This document shows positions 1 through 5,854 of a DNA stretch of 5,854 bases, in pieces. Source of the stretch: an uncultured bacterium (lineage in GTDB: Bacteria; Desulfobacterota; Desulfobulbia; Desulfobulbales; Desulfobulbaceae); assembly GCA_903896915.1 (NCBI GenBank), contig CAITZN010000034.1, positions 1 to 5,854 of the forward strand, given 5' to 3'. The notes below the pieces were generated by a model. It saw only the letters and a list, made by a program, of their open reading frames with translations, did no database searches and was not told the DNA's origin. The position numbers and the translations under genes are program-made. How positions within the stretch are numbered: position 1 is the first letter of the stretch; every line of letters begins with the position of its first letter.

Positions 1-15
1 ATCAATTATATTGAT
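1..15. promoter_or_regulatory. Perfect inverted repeat overlapping a possible -10 element upstream of hdrA
   Basis: Seen: ATCAAT at 1-6 and ATTGAT at 10-15 are exact reverse complements around a 3-base spacer. The hexamer TATATT at 7-12 inside it matches five of six bases of the sigma-70 -10 consensus; its -35 would lie outside the window. If it is a promoter, transcription would start near position 18-20 and give an hdrA leader of about 95 nt. An operator overlapping the -10 would then be a natural reading. The half-site order is opposite to that of an FNR box. This is inference from a short AT-rich sequence at the window edge, so chance is quite possible. Confidence 0.25.
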
Positions 16-113
16 ACATGGAGGTCGCTTAAAAACAAGATAAATAGAACCGTCTGATCAGCCCGTCAAAGCAACCCGTTCAAGAACAACCACTCTCTAT
101 TCAGGAGGCACTC

Positions 114-2123
114 ATGGCAAAAGTCGGTGTGTATGTTTGTCATTGCGGTTCAAACATTGCCGGCGTAATCGACGTCGCAGCGGTCCGCGACTTTGCGGAA
201 ACCCTGCCCGATGTTGTTATTGCCCGCAAGGATCTATTCATGTGCTCGGATTCTGGCCAGGAAATGGTCAAACAGGATGTTCGCAACGGCCTGGTCGACA
301 GGGTTGTGGTCGCGGCCTGCACTCCCCGAACCCATGAACCCATTTTCCGGGCAGCCATCGAAAAGGCTGGGTTAAATAAATATCTGTTTGAAATGGCCAA
401 CATCCGTGACCAGGGCAGTTGGGTGCACGGCAATGATCATGAAGGGGCGACCGAAAAAGCTAAAAAAATCGTGGGGTCAGCTGTCGGCAAAGCCCGCTTC
501 CTGGAGCCCCTGGAAGATAAATTCGTTCCGGTCACCGATGCGGCTCTGGTGATAGGCGCGGGCATAGGCGGCATAAGTGCAGCTCTCGAACTTGCCAATA
601 TGGGCCATAAAACCTATCTGGTTGAAAAAAGACCCTCCATAGGAGGTGTTATGGCCCAGCTGGACAAAACCTTTCCCACCAACGACTGCTCCGCCTGTAT
701 CCTCACCCCGAAGATGGTCGAGGTTTATAACCATCCCAATATCGAGACCCTGACCTACGCCGAGGTTGAGGACGTTTCCGGTTATATCGGTAATTTTACA
801 GCGAAAATACGCCAAAAACAGACCTATGTCGATTGGAGTAAGTGTACCGGCTGTGGAGACTGTGCAACCAAATGCCCATCAAAGACGCCGGACGAGTTCA
901 ATGCTGGCCTGTCGGATCGAAGGGCAGCCTATATCATGTTTCCTCAAGCTGTACCCAAAAAAGCCGTTGTTGATATGGAGCACTGCATCAACTGTGTGGG
1001 CCGTGAGATCGGCACCATGCCTAAAATCAACGAGAAAACAGGCAGACCTATCCTCGCCCCCTGCGAACGAGCTTGTCAGGCCGAGGCAATTAATCGGTCC
1101 ATTGCCCATAACCCCGACGGCGCCATCAGGGAGATCGAGGTTGGCTCTATCGTCATCGCCACCGGATATCAAGTGATGGATAAGGGTTGGTTCAAGGAGA
1201 TGGCTCCGGCTTCCCCAAACGTTATCACCGCCCTGCAACTCGAGCGGATCATCTCCGCCACCGGCCCGACCGAAGGCAAACTGCTGCGGCCCTCAGACAA
1301 GGAAAAACCCCACACCATCACCTTTGTTTCTTGCATGGGCTCGCGCGATGAGCACTTCCACACCTACTGTTCCCGTTTCTGCTGCATGTATATGATCAAA
1401 CAGGCCCGGCTGATCAAAGAAAAGTATCCGGACATGGTGATCAACATGCATTTTATTGATGTCCGCGCTGCTGGCAAGGGATACGACGAATACTATGTCG
1501 GGGCCAGGAAAATGGGGATAAATTTCTTCAAGGGCAAGGTTGGCGGCCTGGAAATGCTGCCCGAGGACAAGCTTCGGGTGCTTGCCTATGACATGGAAGC
1601 TGCCACCAACATCGAATACGAATCTGACCTGGTCGTCTTGGCCACTGCTGTAGAACTTCCACAGGATGCGACCGCGCTTGCTCAAAAACTGGGATTACAG
1701 TTCTGTGGGTCCCATTTTTTCCGGGAGTTACACCCCAAGCTTGGCCCAGTCGAGACCGCCACGGAAGGGCTGTTCCTCGCCGGTTGCTGTCAGGGGCCCA
1801 AGGATATTCCGGACACTGTCGCTCAGGCCAAAGGGGCTGCCGCCGCTGCTGCGGTACCGCTATCCCAGGGACAGATCAGGATCGAGGCAATTATTTCAGA
1901 GGTCCACTCCGAGAAGTGCAGCGGCTGCGGTATCTGCATCCCGCTCTGTCCGTATCACGCTATCACCATGCAGACCTATGCGGACCGACCCAGAGCACAG
2001 ATCGAGATGTCGTCCTGCAAAGGCTGCGGTGTCTGCACCTCGACCTGCCCATCGGGTGCGATTGTTCTCCATGGTTACGAAGAATCGCAGATCTTTGCGC
2101 AAATCGAGGCCTTGACGGCGTAA
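114..2123 (+). CDS. hdrA: HdrA: FAD- and iron-sulfur-containing electron-bifurcating subunit of heterodisulfide reductase
   Basis: A 669-residue cytoplasmic protein of normal stand-alone HdrA length. The ATG at 114 follows AGGAGG (103-108) by 5 nt. Domains in order: an N-terminal HdrA domain with CHCG (C9, C11), C44 in MCSD and C69 in ACTPRTHE; a thioredoxin-reductase-like FAD domain with GAGIGG at 148-153 and acidic E171; CSAC at 192-195; a ferredoxin motif C244/C247/C250/C254; an atypical motif C291/C294/C317/C321; the HdrA signature C407 in CMGSRD followed by C419 and C423-C424; GCCQGPKD near 557; and a C-terminal 2[4Fe-4S] ferredoxin domain with C602/605/608/612 and C635/638/641/645. In the characterised methanogen complex, HdrA receives electrons from MvhD and bifurcates them at FAD, to ferredoxin and toward HdrC/HdrB. 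It heads the operon and lies 13 nt before hdrC. There is no fusion to MvhD and no in-frame TGA that would suggest selenocysteine. The long spacer in the second cysteine motif is odd. Confidence 0.97.
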   Translation: MAKVGVYVCHCGSNIAGVIDVAAVRDFAETLPDVVIARKDLFMCSDSGQEMVKQDVRNGLVDRVVVAACTPRTHEPIFRAAIEKAGLNKYLFEMANIRDQGSWVHGNDHEGATEKAKKIVGSAVGKARFLEPLEDKFVPVTDAALVIGAGIGGISAALELANMGHKTYLVEKRPSIGGVMAQLDKTFPTNDCSACILTPKMVEVYNHPNIETLTYAEVEDVSGYIGNFTAKIRQKQTYVDWSKCTGCGDCATKCPSKTPDEFNAGLSDRRAAYIMFPQAVPKKAVVDMEHCINCVGREIGTMPKINEKTGRPILAPCERACQAEAINRSIAHNPDGAIREIEVGSIVIATGYQVMDKGWFKEMAPASPNVITALQLERIISATGPTEGKLLRPSDKEKPHTITFVSCMGSRDEHFHTYCSRFCCMYMIKQARLIKEKYPDMVINMHFIDVRAAGKGYDEYYVGARKMGINFFKGKVGGLEMLPEDKLRVLAYDMEAATNIEYESDLVVLATAVELPQDATALAQKLGLQFCGSHFFRELHPKLGPVETATEGLFLAGCCQGPKDIPDTVAQAKGAAAAAAVPLSQGQIRIEAIISEVHSEKCSGCGICIPLCPYHAITMQTYADRPRAQIEMSSCKGCGVCTSTCPSGAIVLHGYEESQIFAQIEALTA

Positions 2124-2136
2124 GGAGGATAACACA

Positions 2137-2640
2137 ATGATAATAGACCAAAACAAGATCAACGAGGCCGTATCCACCATCATCGGCTACGGCGGCGAAC
2201 ATATTCTCAACTGTGTCCAATGCGGGGCCTGCTCGGCTGTTTGTCCCGGGGTTAAAGCCGGCTTCCCTCTCCTCTGCCGCAACCTGATCCGCGCTCTTCT
2301 CAACGGTCAACTGGAGGAGATAATCGAAGATTCTTCCAGCTGGGGCTGCCAAGCCTGCAATAGGTGCACTGAGATCTGTCCGCAGGGCGTACGCCCCCAA
2401 GAAGTCGTTTTTGCCTTCCGGCGCTATCAAGCCAATCAACTAGCCTTTTCCACCTCTTCGATCACTAGCCAGATGAATCTGTTTGAGACCGGTCATGCTG
2501 TCTATACTGATCCCAGAGAAGCGAGAAAAAAGGTTGGTCTGTCCGAAGAAACGCCGACCTCGGCCTTTGACGACCAGGCAAAAAATGAAATCCAAACGCT
2601 GATCAACAACAGCCCCATGGGTGAGTTGGGACTTTTCTAG
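2137..2640 (+). CDS. hdrC: HdrC: two-[4Fe-4S] electron-transfer subunit of heterodisulfide reductase
   Basis: A 167-residue soluble ferredoxin-like protein with two complete [4Fe-4S] motifs, C26/C29/C32/C36-P and C71/C74/C77/C81-P, separated by a helical stretch; this is the HdrC arrangement. In the complex HdrC carries electrons from HdrA to the HdrB active site. The ATG at 2137 follows a strong AAGGAGGA site (2122-2129) that overlaps the hdrA stop codon; GGAGG ends 8 nt before the start, so translation is probably coupled. No membrane segments are visible, which separates it from the membrane HdrDE type. The C-terminal third (about 110-167) has no cysteines and shows no motif I recognise. 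Glycolate oxidase iron-sulfur and succinate dehydrogenase FeS proteins have similar motifs, but the position between hdrA and hdrB settles the call. Confidence 0.96.
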   Translation: MIIDQNKINEAVSTIIGYGGEHILNCVQCGACSAVCPGVKAGFPLLCRNLIRALLNGQLEEIIEDSSSWGCQACNRCTEICPQGVRPQEVVFAFRRYQANQLAFSTSSITSQMNLFETGHAVYTDPREARKKVGLSEETPTSAFDDQAKNEIQTLINNSPMGELGLF

Positions 2641-2658
2641 ACAAAGGAGACAGGACTC

Positions 2659-3576
2659 ATGGAAAAAATCGGCTTATATCTCGGATGTAACATACCGCTC
2701 AAGAACCCTGATATTGAACAGTCTTTTCGTAAAATATTTCCGGTTCTGGGTATCGAACCCGTCGATCTACAAGGTGCCTCTTGCTGCCCTGCCTGGGGCA
2801 CGGCACCCTCATTCGACCTCAACACCTGGTGCGCCATATCCAGTCGCAACATCACTATCGCCGAAGAGCAGGGGGTCGACATTATGACCGGCTGCAACTC
2901 CTGCTTTGGGGTCCTTTCGGAGGCAAAACATTTTCTCGAAGACCCGGAGAGGAGAAAGGTAGTCAACGCCAGCTTGGCCACCATCAACCGTACCTTCAAA
3001 GGCACCTCCGATGTCTATCATGTAGCCCATGTACTCCATCATATGGTTGGCACCCAGAAGATCAGAGAAAACCTGAAGTATTCCCTTGAAGGTTTGAAAA
3101 TTGCGGTGCAAACCGGTTGTCATGCCCTATGGCCAACCGATGTCTACAAGGTGAATGAAGTGAATCCCTTTGCTCCCACCATGCTTCGTGAACTTTGCGA
3201 GGCAACCGGGGCAACCGTGCCGCATTATTCACGACTTGCAGGTTGCTGCGGTATGGGTGGGATGCGCTCCACTGATGCGGAAAAATCCCTGGGGCTATTT
3301 AAGGAAAAGATTGTTTCCATCAAAGAGGAAACAGACGCTGACCTGATCGTCACCACCTGCTCCTCCTGTTTTCTCCAGTTCGATATGTCGCAACCGATTC
3401 TTAAACAGCGGGGCCTGATAGATTTCGAACCCATTCCGACCTTTTATTATACCCAGCTGCTCGCCCTGGCCATGGGCTTTGATCCAAACCAGGTGGCTTC
3501 CATTTCGCAGATCGACCGCAGTGGGGTTATTAAAGCAATCCAAAGCGAAAACCGTCTCATCAAGGAGGTGGCCTAA
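2659..3576 (+). CDS. hdrB: HdrB: CCG-domain catalytic subunit of heterodisulfide reductase
   Basis: A 305-residue protein made of two CCG domains. First set: C10, C42-C43, C79 and C82 (Cx31CCx35Cx2C). Second set: C154, C196-C197, C234 and C237 (Cx41CCx36Cx2C). In methanogen HdrB these ten cysteines bind two noncubane [4Fe-4S] clusters that cleave the CoM-S-S-CoB disulfide. All ten are present, so the site looks intact. The natural substrate in a bacterium is not known; a DsrC trisulfide or another disulfide has been considered for sulfur-metabolising bacteria, and the sequence here cannot decide. The ATG at 2659 follows AAAGGAG, with GGAG at 2646-2649 and 9 nt spacing. The stop codon shares one base with the mvhD start. 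No signal peptide or membrane span is seen, so it is cytoplasmic. Confidence 0.97.
   Translation: MEKIGLYLGCNIPLKNPDIEQSFRKIFPVLGIEPVDLQGASCCPAWGTAPSFDLNTWCAISSRNITIAEEQGVDIMTGCNSCFGVLSEAKHFLEDPERRKVVNASLATINRTFKGTSDVYHVAHVLHHMVGTQKIRENLKYSLEGLKIAVQTGCHALWPTDVYKVNEVNPFAPTMLRELCEATGATVPHYSRLAGCCGMGGMRSTDAEKSLGLFKEKIVSIKEETDADLIVTTCSSCFLQFDMSQPILKQRGLIDFEPIPTFYYTQLLALAMGFDPNQVASISQIDRSGVIKAIQSENRLIKEVA
3562..3570 (+). promoter_or_regulatory. Ribosome binding site for mvhD inside the hdrB 3' end
   Basis: AAGGAGGTG lies within the last hdrB codons; GGAGG (3564-3568) ends 7 nt before the mvhD ATG at 3576. It is a near-perfect anti-16S match, and together with the TAATG stop/start junction it predicts tight translational coupling of HdrB and MvhD. 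Confidence 0.85.
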
Positions 3577-4001
3577 TGTCCTACAATCCAAATATTGTTG
3601 GCTTTGCCTGCCAGTGGTGCACCTATGCGGGCGCCGACCTCGCTGGAAACTTGCGAGCCAAGTACCCGCCTTCTGTTAAACTGATCAAGGTTCCTTGTTC
3701 AGGCCGAGTTGAACCTGAATATGTCATGGAGGCCTTCGCGCAAGGGGCTGATGGCGTCCTGATCGGCGGCTGCCATTTCGGTGACTGCCATTATAAAACC
3801 GGTAACCATAAAACCTCGCAGCGAATGACAATACTCTCTAAAATGCTTGATGATATGGGCTTTGACACCAAACGGTTCCGGCTGGAATGGATTTCAGGTG
3901 CCGAAGGCTACCGTTTTGCTGAGGTTATTGAAGAGTTTACCAAAGAGTTGCAGGAGATGGGGCCGAACCCGCTCAAGGGAGGTAATGGTCATGGCAAATA
4001 A
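3576..4001 (+). CDS. mvhD: MvhD: [2Fe-2S] subunit linking the [NiFe]-hydrogenase to HdrA
   Basis: A 141-residue protein of the MvhD/FlpD family. Seen: the N-terminal signature FACQWCTYAGAD (C12, C15), then PCSGRV (C41) and GGCHFGDCHY (C66, C71), all characteristic of the family and supplying the [2Fe-2S] ligands. MvhD is the electron bridge between hydrogenase subunit MvhG and the HdrA flavin. The start shares one base with the hdrB stop (TAATG). The 3' end overlaps mvhG by 11 nt in another frame. The length is normal and there is no fusion to HdrA, FrhB or a formate dehydrogenase subunit. The family also occurs in formate-linked complexes, but the hydrogenase genes immediately downstream favour the H2-linked role. 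Confidence 0.96.
   Translation: MSYNPNIVGFACQWCTYAGADLAGNLRAKYPPSVKLIKVPCSGRVEPEYVMEAFAQGADGVLIGGCHFGDCHYKTGNHKTSQRMTILSKMLDDMGFDTKRFRLEWISGAEGYRFAEVIEEFTKELQEMGPNPLKGGNGHGK
3977..3983 (+). promoter_or_regulatory. Ribosome binding site that decides the mvhG start
   Basis: GGGAGGT lies in the mvhD 3' end. GGAGG at 3978-3982 is 8 nt before the ATG at 3991 but only 2 nt before the in-frame ATG at 3985, so 3991 is the better start. Confidence 0.8.
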
Positions 4002-4977
4002 AGTAAAAACCGCCTTTCTGCTCGCCGGAGGCTGCGCGGGATGCGAAATGAGCGTGGTCGATCTTTCCGAGGTGCTGGTCGATGTATTGGAGTCCCTGGA
4101 GATCGTGTTCTGGGCACCGACTGTGGCTGACGTTAAGTATAAAGACCTGGAGGATATGCCGGACAAGTCGATTGATCTTGCCTTTGTCGACGGCATGATC
4201 CGCAACAGCGAGAATCTGCACACCGTTCAGATCCTGCGCCAAAAATCGAAAATCCTGGTAGCCTTCGGTGCCTGCGCCACAATGGGCGGCATTGCCGCTC
4301 TCGGTGACCTCCACACCAAAGAGGAACTATTCAGCCAGGCCTACAAGACCTCGTTCTCAACTGATAACCCCGATGGGATCTATCCAACCCCGGATTACAT
4401 GCTGGATGGCAAATACCACCTCACTATTCCAACCTTCCTCGACAACTGCTCCACCATCGACCAGGTGGTCGATGTCGAGTACTACGTTGGAGGTTGCCCG
4501 CCCCACCCTTCCTTTGTTGGGAAATTGGTCGGTGCAATCCTTGCTGGCGACCTACCTCCAGCGGGTTCCTGGCTGACCGGCGGCAAGGCCGTCTGCGATA
4601 TCTGCAAGCGCAATCCGGCCATCACCGGTCAGGAGCGACTGCCGATAGGTGAGATCAAACGCACCATCGACGGACAACCCGATTTCGACAAATGCCTGCT
4701 CCAACAGGGCTACATGTGTTTTGGCCCTGTTACCCAGGGAGATTGCGGCGCCTCCTGCCTCAATGTCAACATACCCTGCCGTGGCTGCGGTGGCCCTATC
4801 CCAGGCATTAAGGATTTCGGAGCCCGCTGCGTCTCAACCCTGGCCTCCAGCATGGCCAATGATGCAACCGCTGCCCAGTTCATTGAGAAGTACAACAATA
4901 TGGCTAAAATGTTCTACCGCTACAGCCATACGGCATCGAACCTCAACCACAAGATTGCTGAAAATAAGGAGAGGTAG
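3991..4977 (+). CDS. mvhG: MvhG: small (electron-transfer) subunit of group 3c-type [NiFe]-hydrogenase
   Basis: A 328-residue cytoplasmic hydrogenase small subunit. The proximal [4Fe-4S] ligands are C15 and C18 (GCAGCEMS), C95 (GACATMGG) and C169 (GGCPPHP). Eight further cysteines, C202, C205, C235, C243, C252, C256, C263 and C266, can bind two more [4Fe-4S] clusters, matching the three-cluster chain of MvhG. It passes electrons from the NiFe site of MvhA to MvhD. There is no twin-arginine signal peptide, which excludes periplasmic uptake hydrogenases. The frame stays open upstream to 3847 inside mvhD, but the GGAGG spacing and family similarity support the start at 3991 (MANKVKTAF). It overlaps mvhD by 11 nt. 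The gene ends in TAG, and the same frame stays open into mvhA. The related F420-reducing FrhG is the main alternative, but the hdr/mvhD context argues against it. Confidence 0.95.
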   Translation: MANKVKTAFLLAGGCAGCEMSVVDLSEVLVDVLESLEIVFWAPTVADVKYKDLEDMPDKSIDLAFVDGMIRNSENLHTVQILRQKSKILVAFGACATMGGIAALGDLHTKEELFSQAYKTSFSTDNPDGIYPTPDYMLDGKYHLTIPTFLDNCSTIDQVVDVEYYVGGCPPHPSFVGKLVGAILAGDLPPAGSWLTGGKAVCDICKRNPAITGQERLPIGEIKRTIDGQPDFDKCLLQQGYMCFGPVTQGDCGASCLNVNIPCRGCGGPIPGIKDFGARCVSTLASSMANDATAAQFIEKYNNMAKMFYRYSHTASNLNHKIAENKER

Positions 4978-5006
4978 CACGCCAGGATGTCGGCAAGAAC
5001 AATCAG

Positions 5007-5011
5007 GGAGG
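5007..5011 (+). promoter_or_regulatory. Upstream ribosome binding site for the long form of mvhA
   Basis: GGAGG sits 8 nt before the ATG at 5020, an ideal spacing. This supports translation from 5020, giving a 28-residue extension ahead of the usual family start. It competes with the second site at 5091-5096. Confidence 0.6.
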
Positions 5012-5019
5012 GTCTGTTC

Positions 5020-5854
5020 ATGGGGATCTTTGAAGCGCTGAAGAATAAATTCGGCTTTGGCCTCGAGCCAAGTGTGCCGGTACCGACTGCAAGGAGCAGC
5101 AATATGAAAAAAATAGAGATCAATCCAATCACCCGTCTCGAGGGGCATGGCAAGATTGCTATCTTTCTCGATGATGCAGGTAATGTTGATGACGCTTTCT
5201 TCCAGACCGTCGAATTCCGTGGTTTTGAAAAATTTCTCCAGGGCATGCCCATGGAAGAGGTTCCCCGGACGGTTTCGACGGTCTGCGGTGTTTGCCGAGG
5301 CGTCCATTTCACTGCCTCGATGAAGGCTTCTGACGGTGTCTTTGGCGTAACGCCACCACCGGCAGGACGAAAACTTCGGGAATTGTTTTTCAACGCCCAT
5401 TACGTAGAGGATCATTCGGTTATCCTCTATGCCTTGGGATTGCCTGATTTTGTGGTCGGACCAGAATCCAATCCAGCAGAGCGCAATGTGGTCGGCCTGA
5501 TTAACGCGGTCGGCGCTGAGACTGGTCGTGAGGTCCTGCGTCGCCGTGGCCTGGCAGTAAAAATCTTCGAAATGTTAGGCGGTAAGCCCAACCATCCGGT
5601 GGCCGCTATTCCCGGTGGCTGGTCCAAGCAACTGAACGAAGAAGAGCGCCGACAGATCGAGGAGTGGTCCAAAGAGTTGGTCGGTTTGGGCGAATTGACC
5701 CTCAAGGTCTTTGATGATGTGGTCCTGAAAAATGACAAATACATGGAGCTGGTTACCGGCGATATGTACCGGGTTGAAGTCGGCTACATGGGCTCGGTTG
5801 ATGAGCAAGATCGAATCACCTATTACGACGGCACCCAGAAGGTGATCGATAGTG
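5020..5854 (+). CDS. mvhA: MvhA: large (catalytic) subunit of group 3c-type [NiFe]-hydrogenase, 3' truncated by window end
   Basis: The N-terminal 278 codons are present, roughly the first half of a protein of about 470 residues. It is the H2-splitting subunit carrying the NiFe(CN)2CO centre. Counting from the ATG at 5104: PITRLEGHGK at 8-17, EFRGFEKF at 37-44, the L1 motif C61-G-V-C64 with H68, and HPVAAIPGGW at 164-173. The C-terminal nickel motif (DPCxxC) lies outside the window. Two starts are plausible: ATG 5020 with GGAGG 8 nt upstream, and ATG 5104 with AAGGAG (5091-5096) 7 nt upstream. Family members normally begin near the second. The extra 28 residues begin MGIFEALKNKFGFG, which could form an amphipathic helix. 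Oddity: residue 59, normally Arg in the RICGxC version of L1, is Thr (codon ACG at 5278). A cytoplasmic HdrABC-linked role follows from the operon. Confidence 0.95.
   Translation, partial: MGIFEALKNKFGFGLEPSVPVPTARSSNMKKIEINPITRLEGHGKIAIFLDDAGNVDDAFFQTVEFRGFEKFLQGMPMEEVPRTVSTVCGVCRGVHFTASMKASDGVFGVTPPPAGRKLRELFFNAHYVEDHSVILYALGLPDFVVGPESNPAERNVVGLINAVGAETGREVLRRRGLAVKIFEMLGGKPNHPVAAIPGGWSKQLNEEERRQIEEWSKELVGLGELTLKVFDDVVLKNDKYMELVTGDMYRVEVGYMGSVDEQDRITYYDGTQKVIDS
5091..5096 (+). promoter_or_regulatory. Second ribosome binding site for the short form of mvhA
   Basis: AAGGAG ends 7 nt before the in-frame ATG at 5104, which gives MKKIEINPITRLEGHGK, the usual start of MvhA proteins. It lies inside the coding sequence of the long form, so both forms could be made or only one site may be real. 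Confidence 0.6.

Noticed and set aside
1..15. FNR/CRP-type binding site
   Set aside because: The half-sites are in the order ATCAA...TTGAT, the inverse of the FNR consensus TTGAT-N4-ATCAA, with a 3-base rather than 4-base spacer.
19..40. Sigma-54 promoter
   Set aside because: The GG pairs near 20-24 are not followed by GC at the required 10-base spacing.
1..57. An open frame from the left edge ending in TGA at 55-57 (18 codons), possibly the tail of an upstream gene
   Set aside because: It is too short to recognise any family, and it overlaps the AT-rich inverted repeat; an open stretch this short is expected by chance.
78..87. Short inverted repeat GTTC-AA-GAAC in the hdrA leader
   Set aside because: Four-base arms are common by chance and the outer bases do not pair; there is no sign of a terminator or regulator site.
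3847..3990. A longer mvhG starting inside mvhD at 3847
   Set aside because: The extra residues do not resemble a hydrogenase small subunit, the segment is coding in the mvhD frame, and GGAGG at 3978-3982 points to ATG 3991.
4987..5019. An mvhA start at ATG 4987
   Set aside because: The nearest AAGGAG (4966-4971) is 15 nt away, too far, while ATG 5020 has an ideally spaced site.
114..5854. Antisense and alternative-frame open reading frames of 60-190 codons within the six genes
   Set aside because: They lie on top of genes with clear family motifs, show no recognisable domains and have no convincing ribosome binding sites; they are shadows of the real frames.
114..5854. Selenocysteine variants (in-frame TGA) in HdrA or MvhA, and HdrA-MvhD fusion
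   Set aside because: No in-frame TGA interrupts the genes as read, and hdrA and mvhD are separate complete genes. The C-terminal part of MvhA, where Sec can occur, is outside the window.
1..5854. CRISPR arrays, tRNA or rRNA genes, insertion sequences, terminators
   Set aside because: No direct repeat array, cloverleaf-like segment, terminal inverted repeat or GC hairpin followed by a T run was seen; the window is nearly all coding.

Overview
The window is a single compact plus-strand operon. It encodes the cytoplasmic heterodisulfide reductase / F420-non-reducing [NiFe]-hydrogenase complex in the order hdrA - hdrC - hdrB - mvhD - mvhG - mvhA. Five genes are complete and mvhA runs off the right edge. 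The protein families and their order are clear from cysteine motifs. Intergenic gaps are 13 and 18 nt, then overlaps of 1 and 11 nt, and every gene has a strong purine-rich ribosome binding site.

Organism: the genome looks bacterial. Evidence is the strong GGAGG-type Shine-Dalgarno sites, GC content a little above 50% by eye, and proteins that read like the HdrABC-MvhADG sets of anaerobic Desulfobacterota rather than methanogen versions. A sulfate-reducing or sulfur-disproportionating Desulfobulbales-like organism is my best guess. That is inference from resemblance, not proof; no dsr, apr or 16S marker is present.

Layout: positions 1-113 are the upstream leader, with a perfect 6-bp inverted repeat at the extreme left edge. 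Positions 114-2123 hold hdrA (FAD and multi-FeS electron-bifurcating subunit); 2137-2640 hdrC (two [4Fe-4S]); 2659-3576 hdrB (two CCG domains, noncubane clusters); 3576-4001 mvhD ([2Fe-2S] linker); 3991-4977 mvhG (hydrogenase small subunit); 5020 (or 5104)-5854 mvhA (hydrogenase large subunit, N-terminal half). No stretch over 300 bases lacks a gene; the largest gap is the 42 to 126 nt between mvhG and mvhA, depending on the mvhA start.

How the parts work together (established for methanogens): MvhA oxidises H2, electrons pass through the MvhG clusters and the MvhD [2Fe-2S] centre to the HdrA FAD, and there bifurcate. One branch reduces ferredoxin; the other goes via HdrC to HdrB, which reduces a disulfide. 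In a bacterium without coenzyme M and coenzyme B the HdrB substrate is unknown, yet all ten HdrB cluster cysteines are kept here.

Most noteworthy details: the MvhA L1 motif has Thr where the family normally has Arg before the CGxC; HdrA has an expanded internal cysteine motif (Cx2Cx22Cx3C); mvhA has two well-spaced in-frame ribosome binding sites predicting a 28-residue optional N-terminal extension; and mvhG and mvhA lie in one reading frame separated by a single TAG. I found no new system beyond this known complex.
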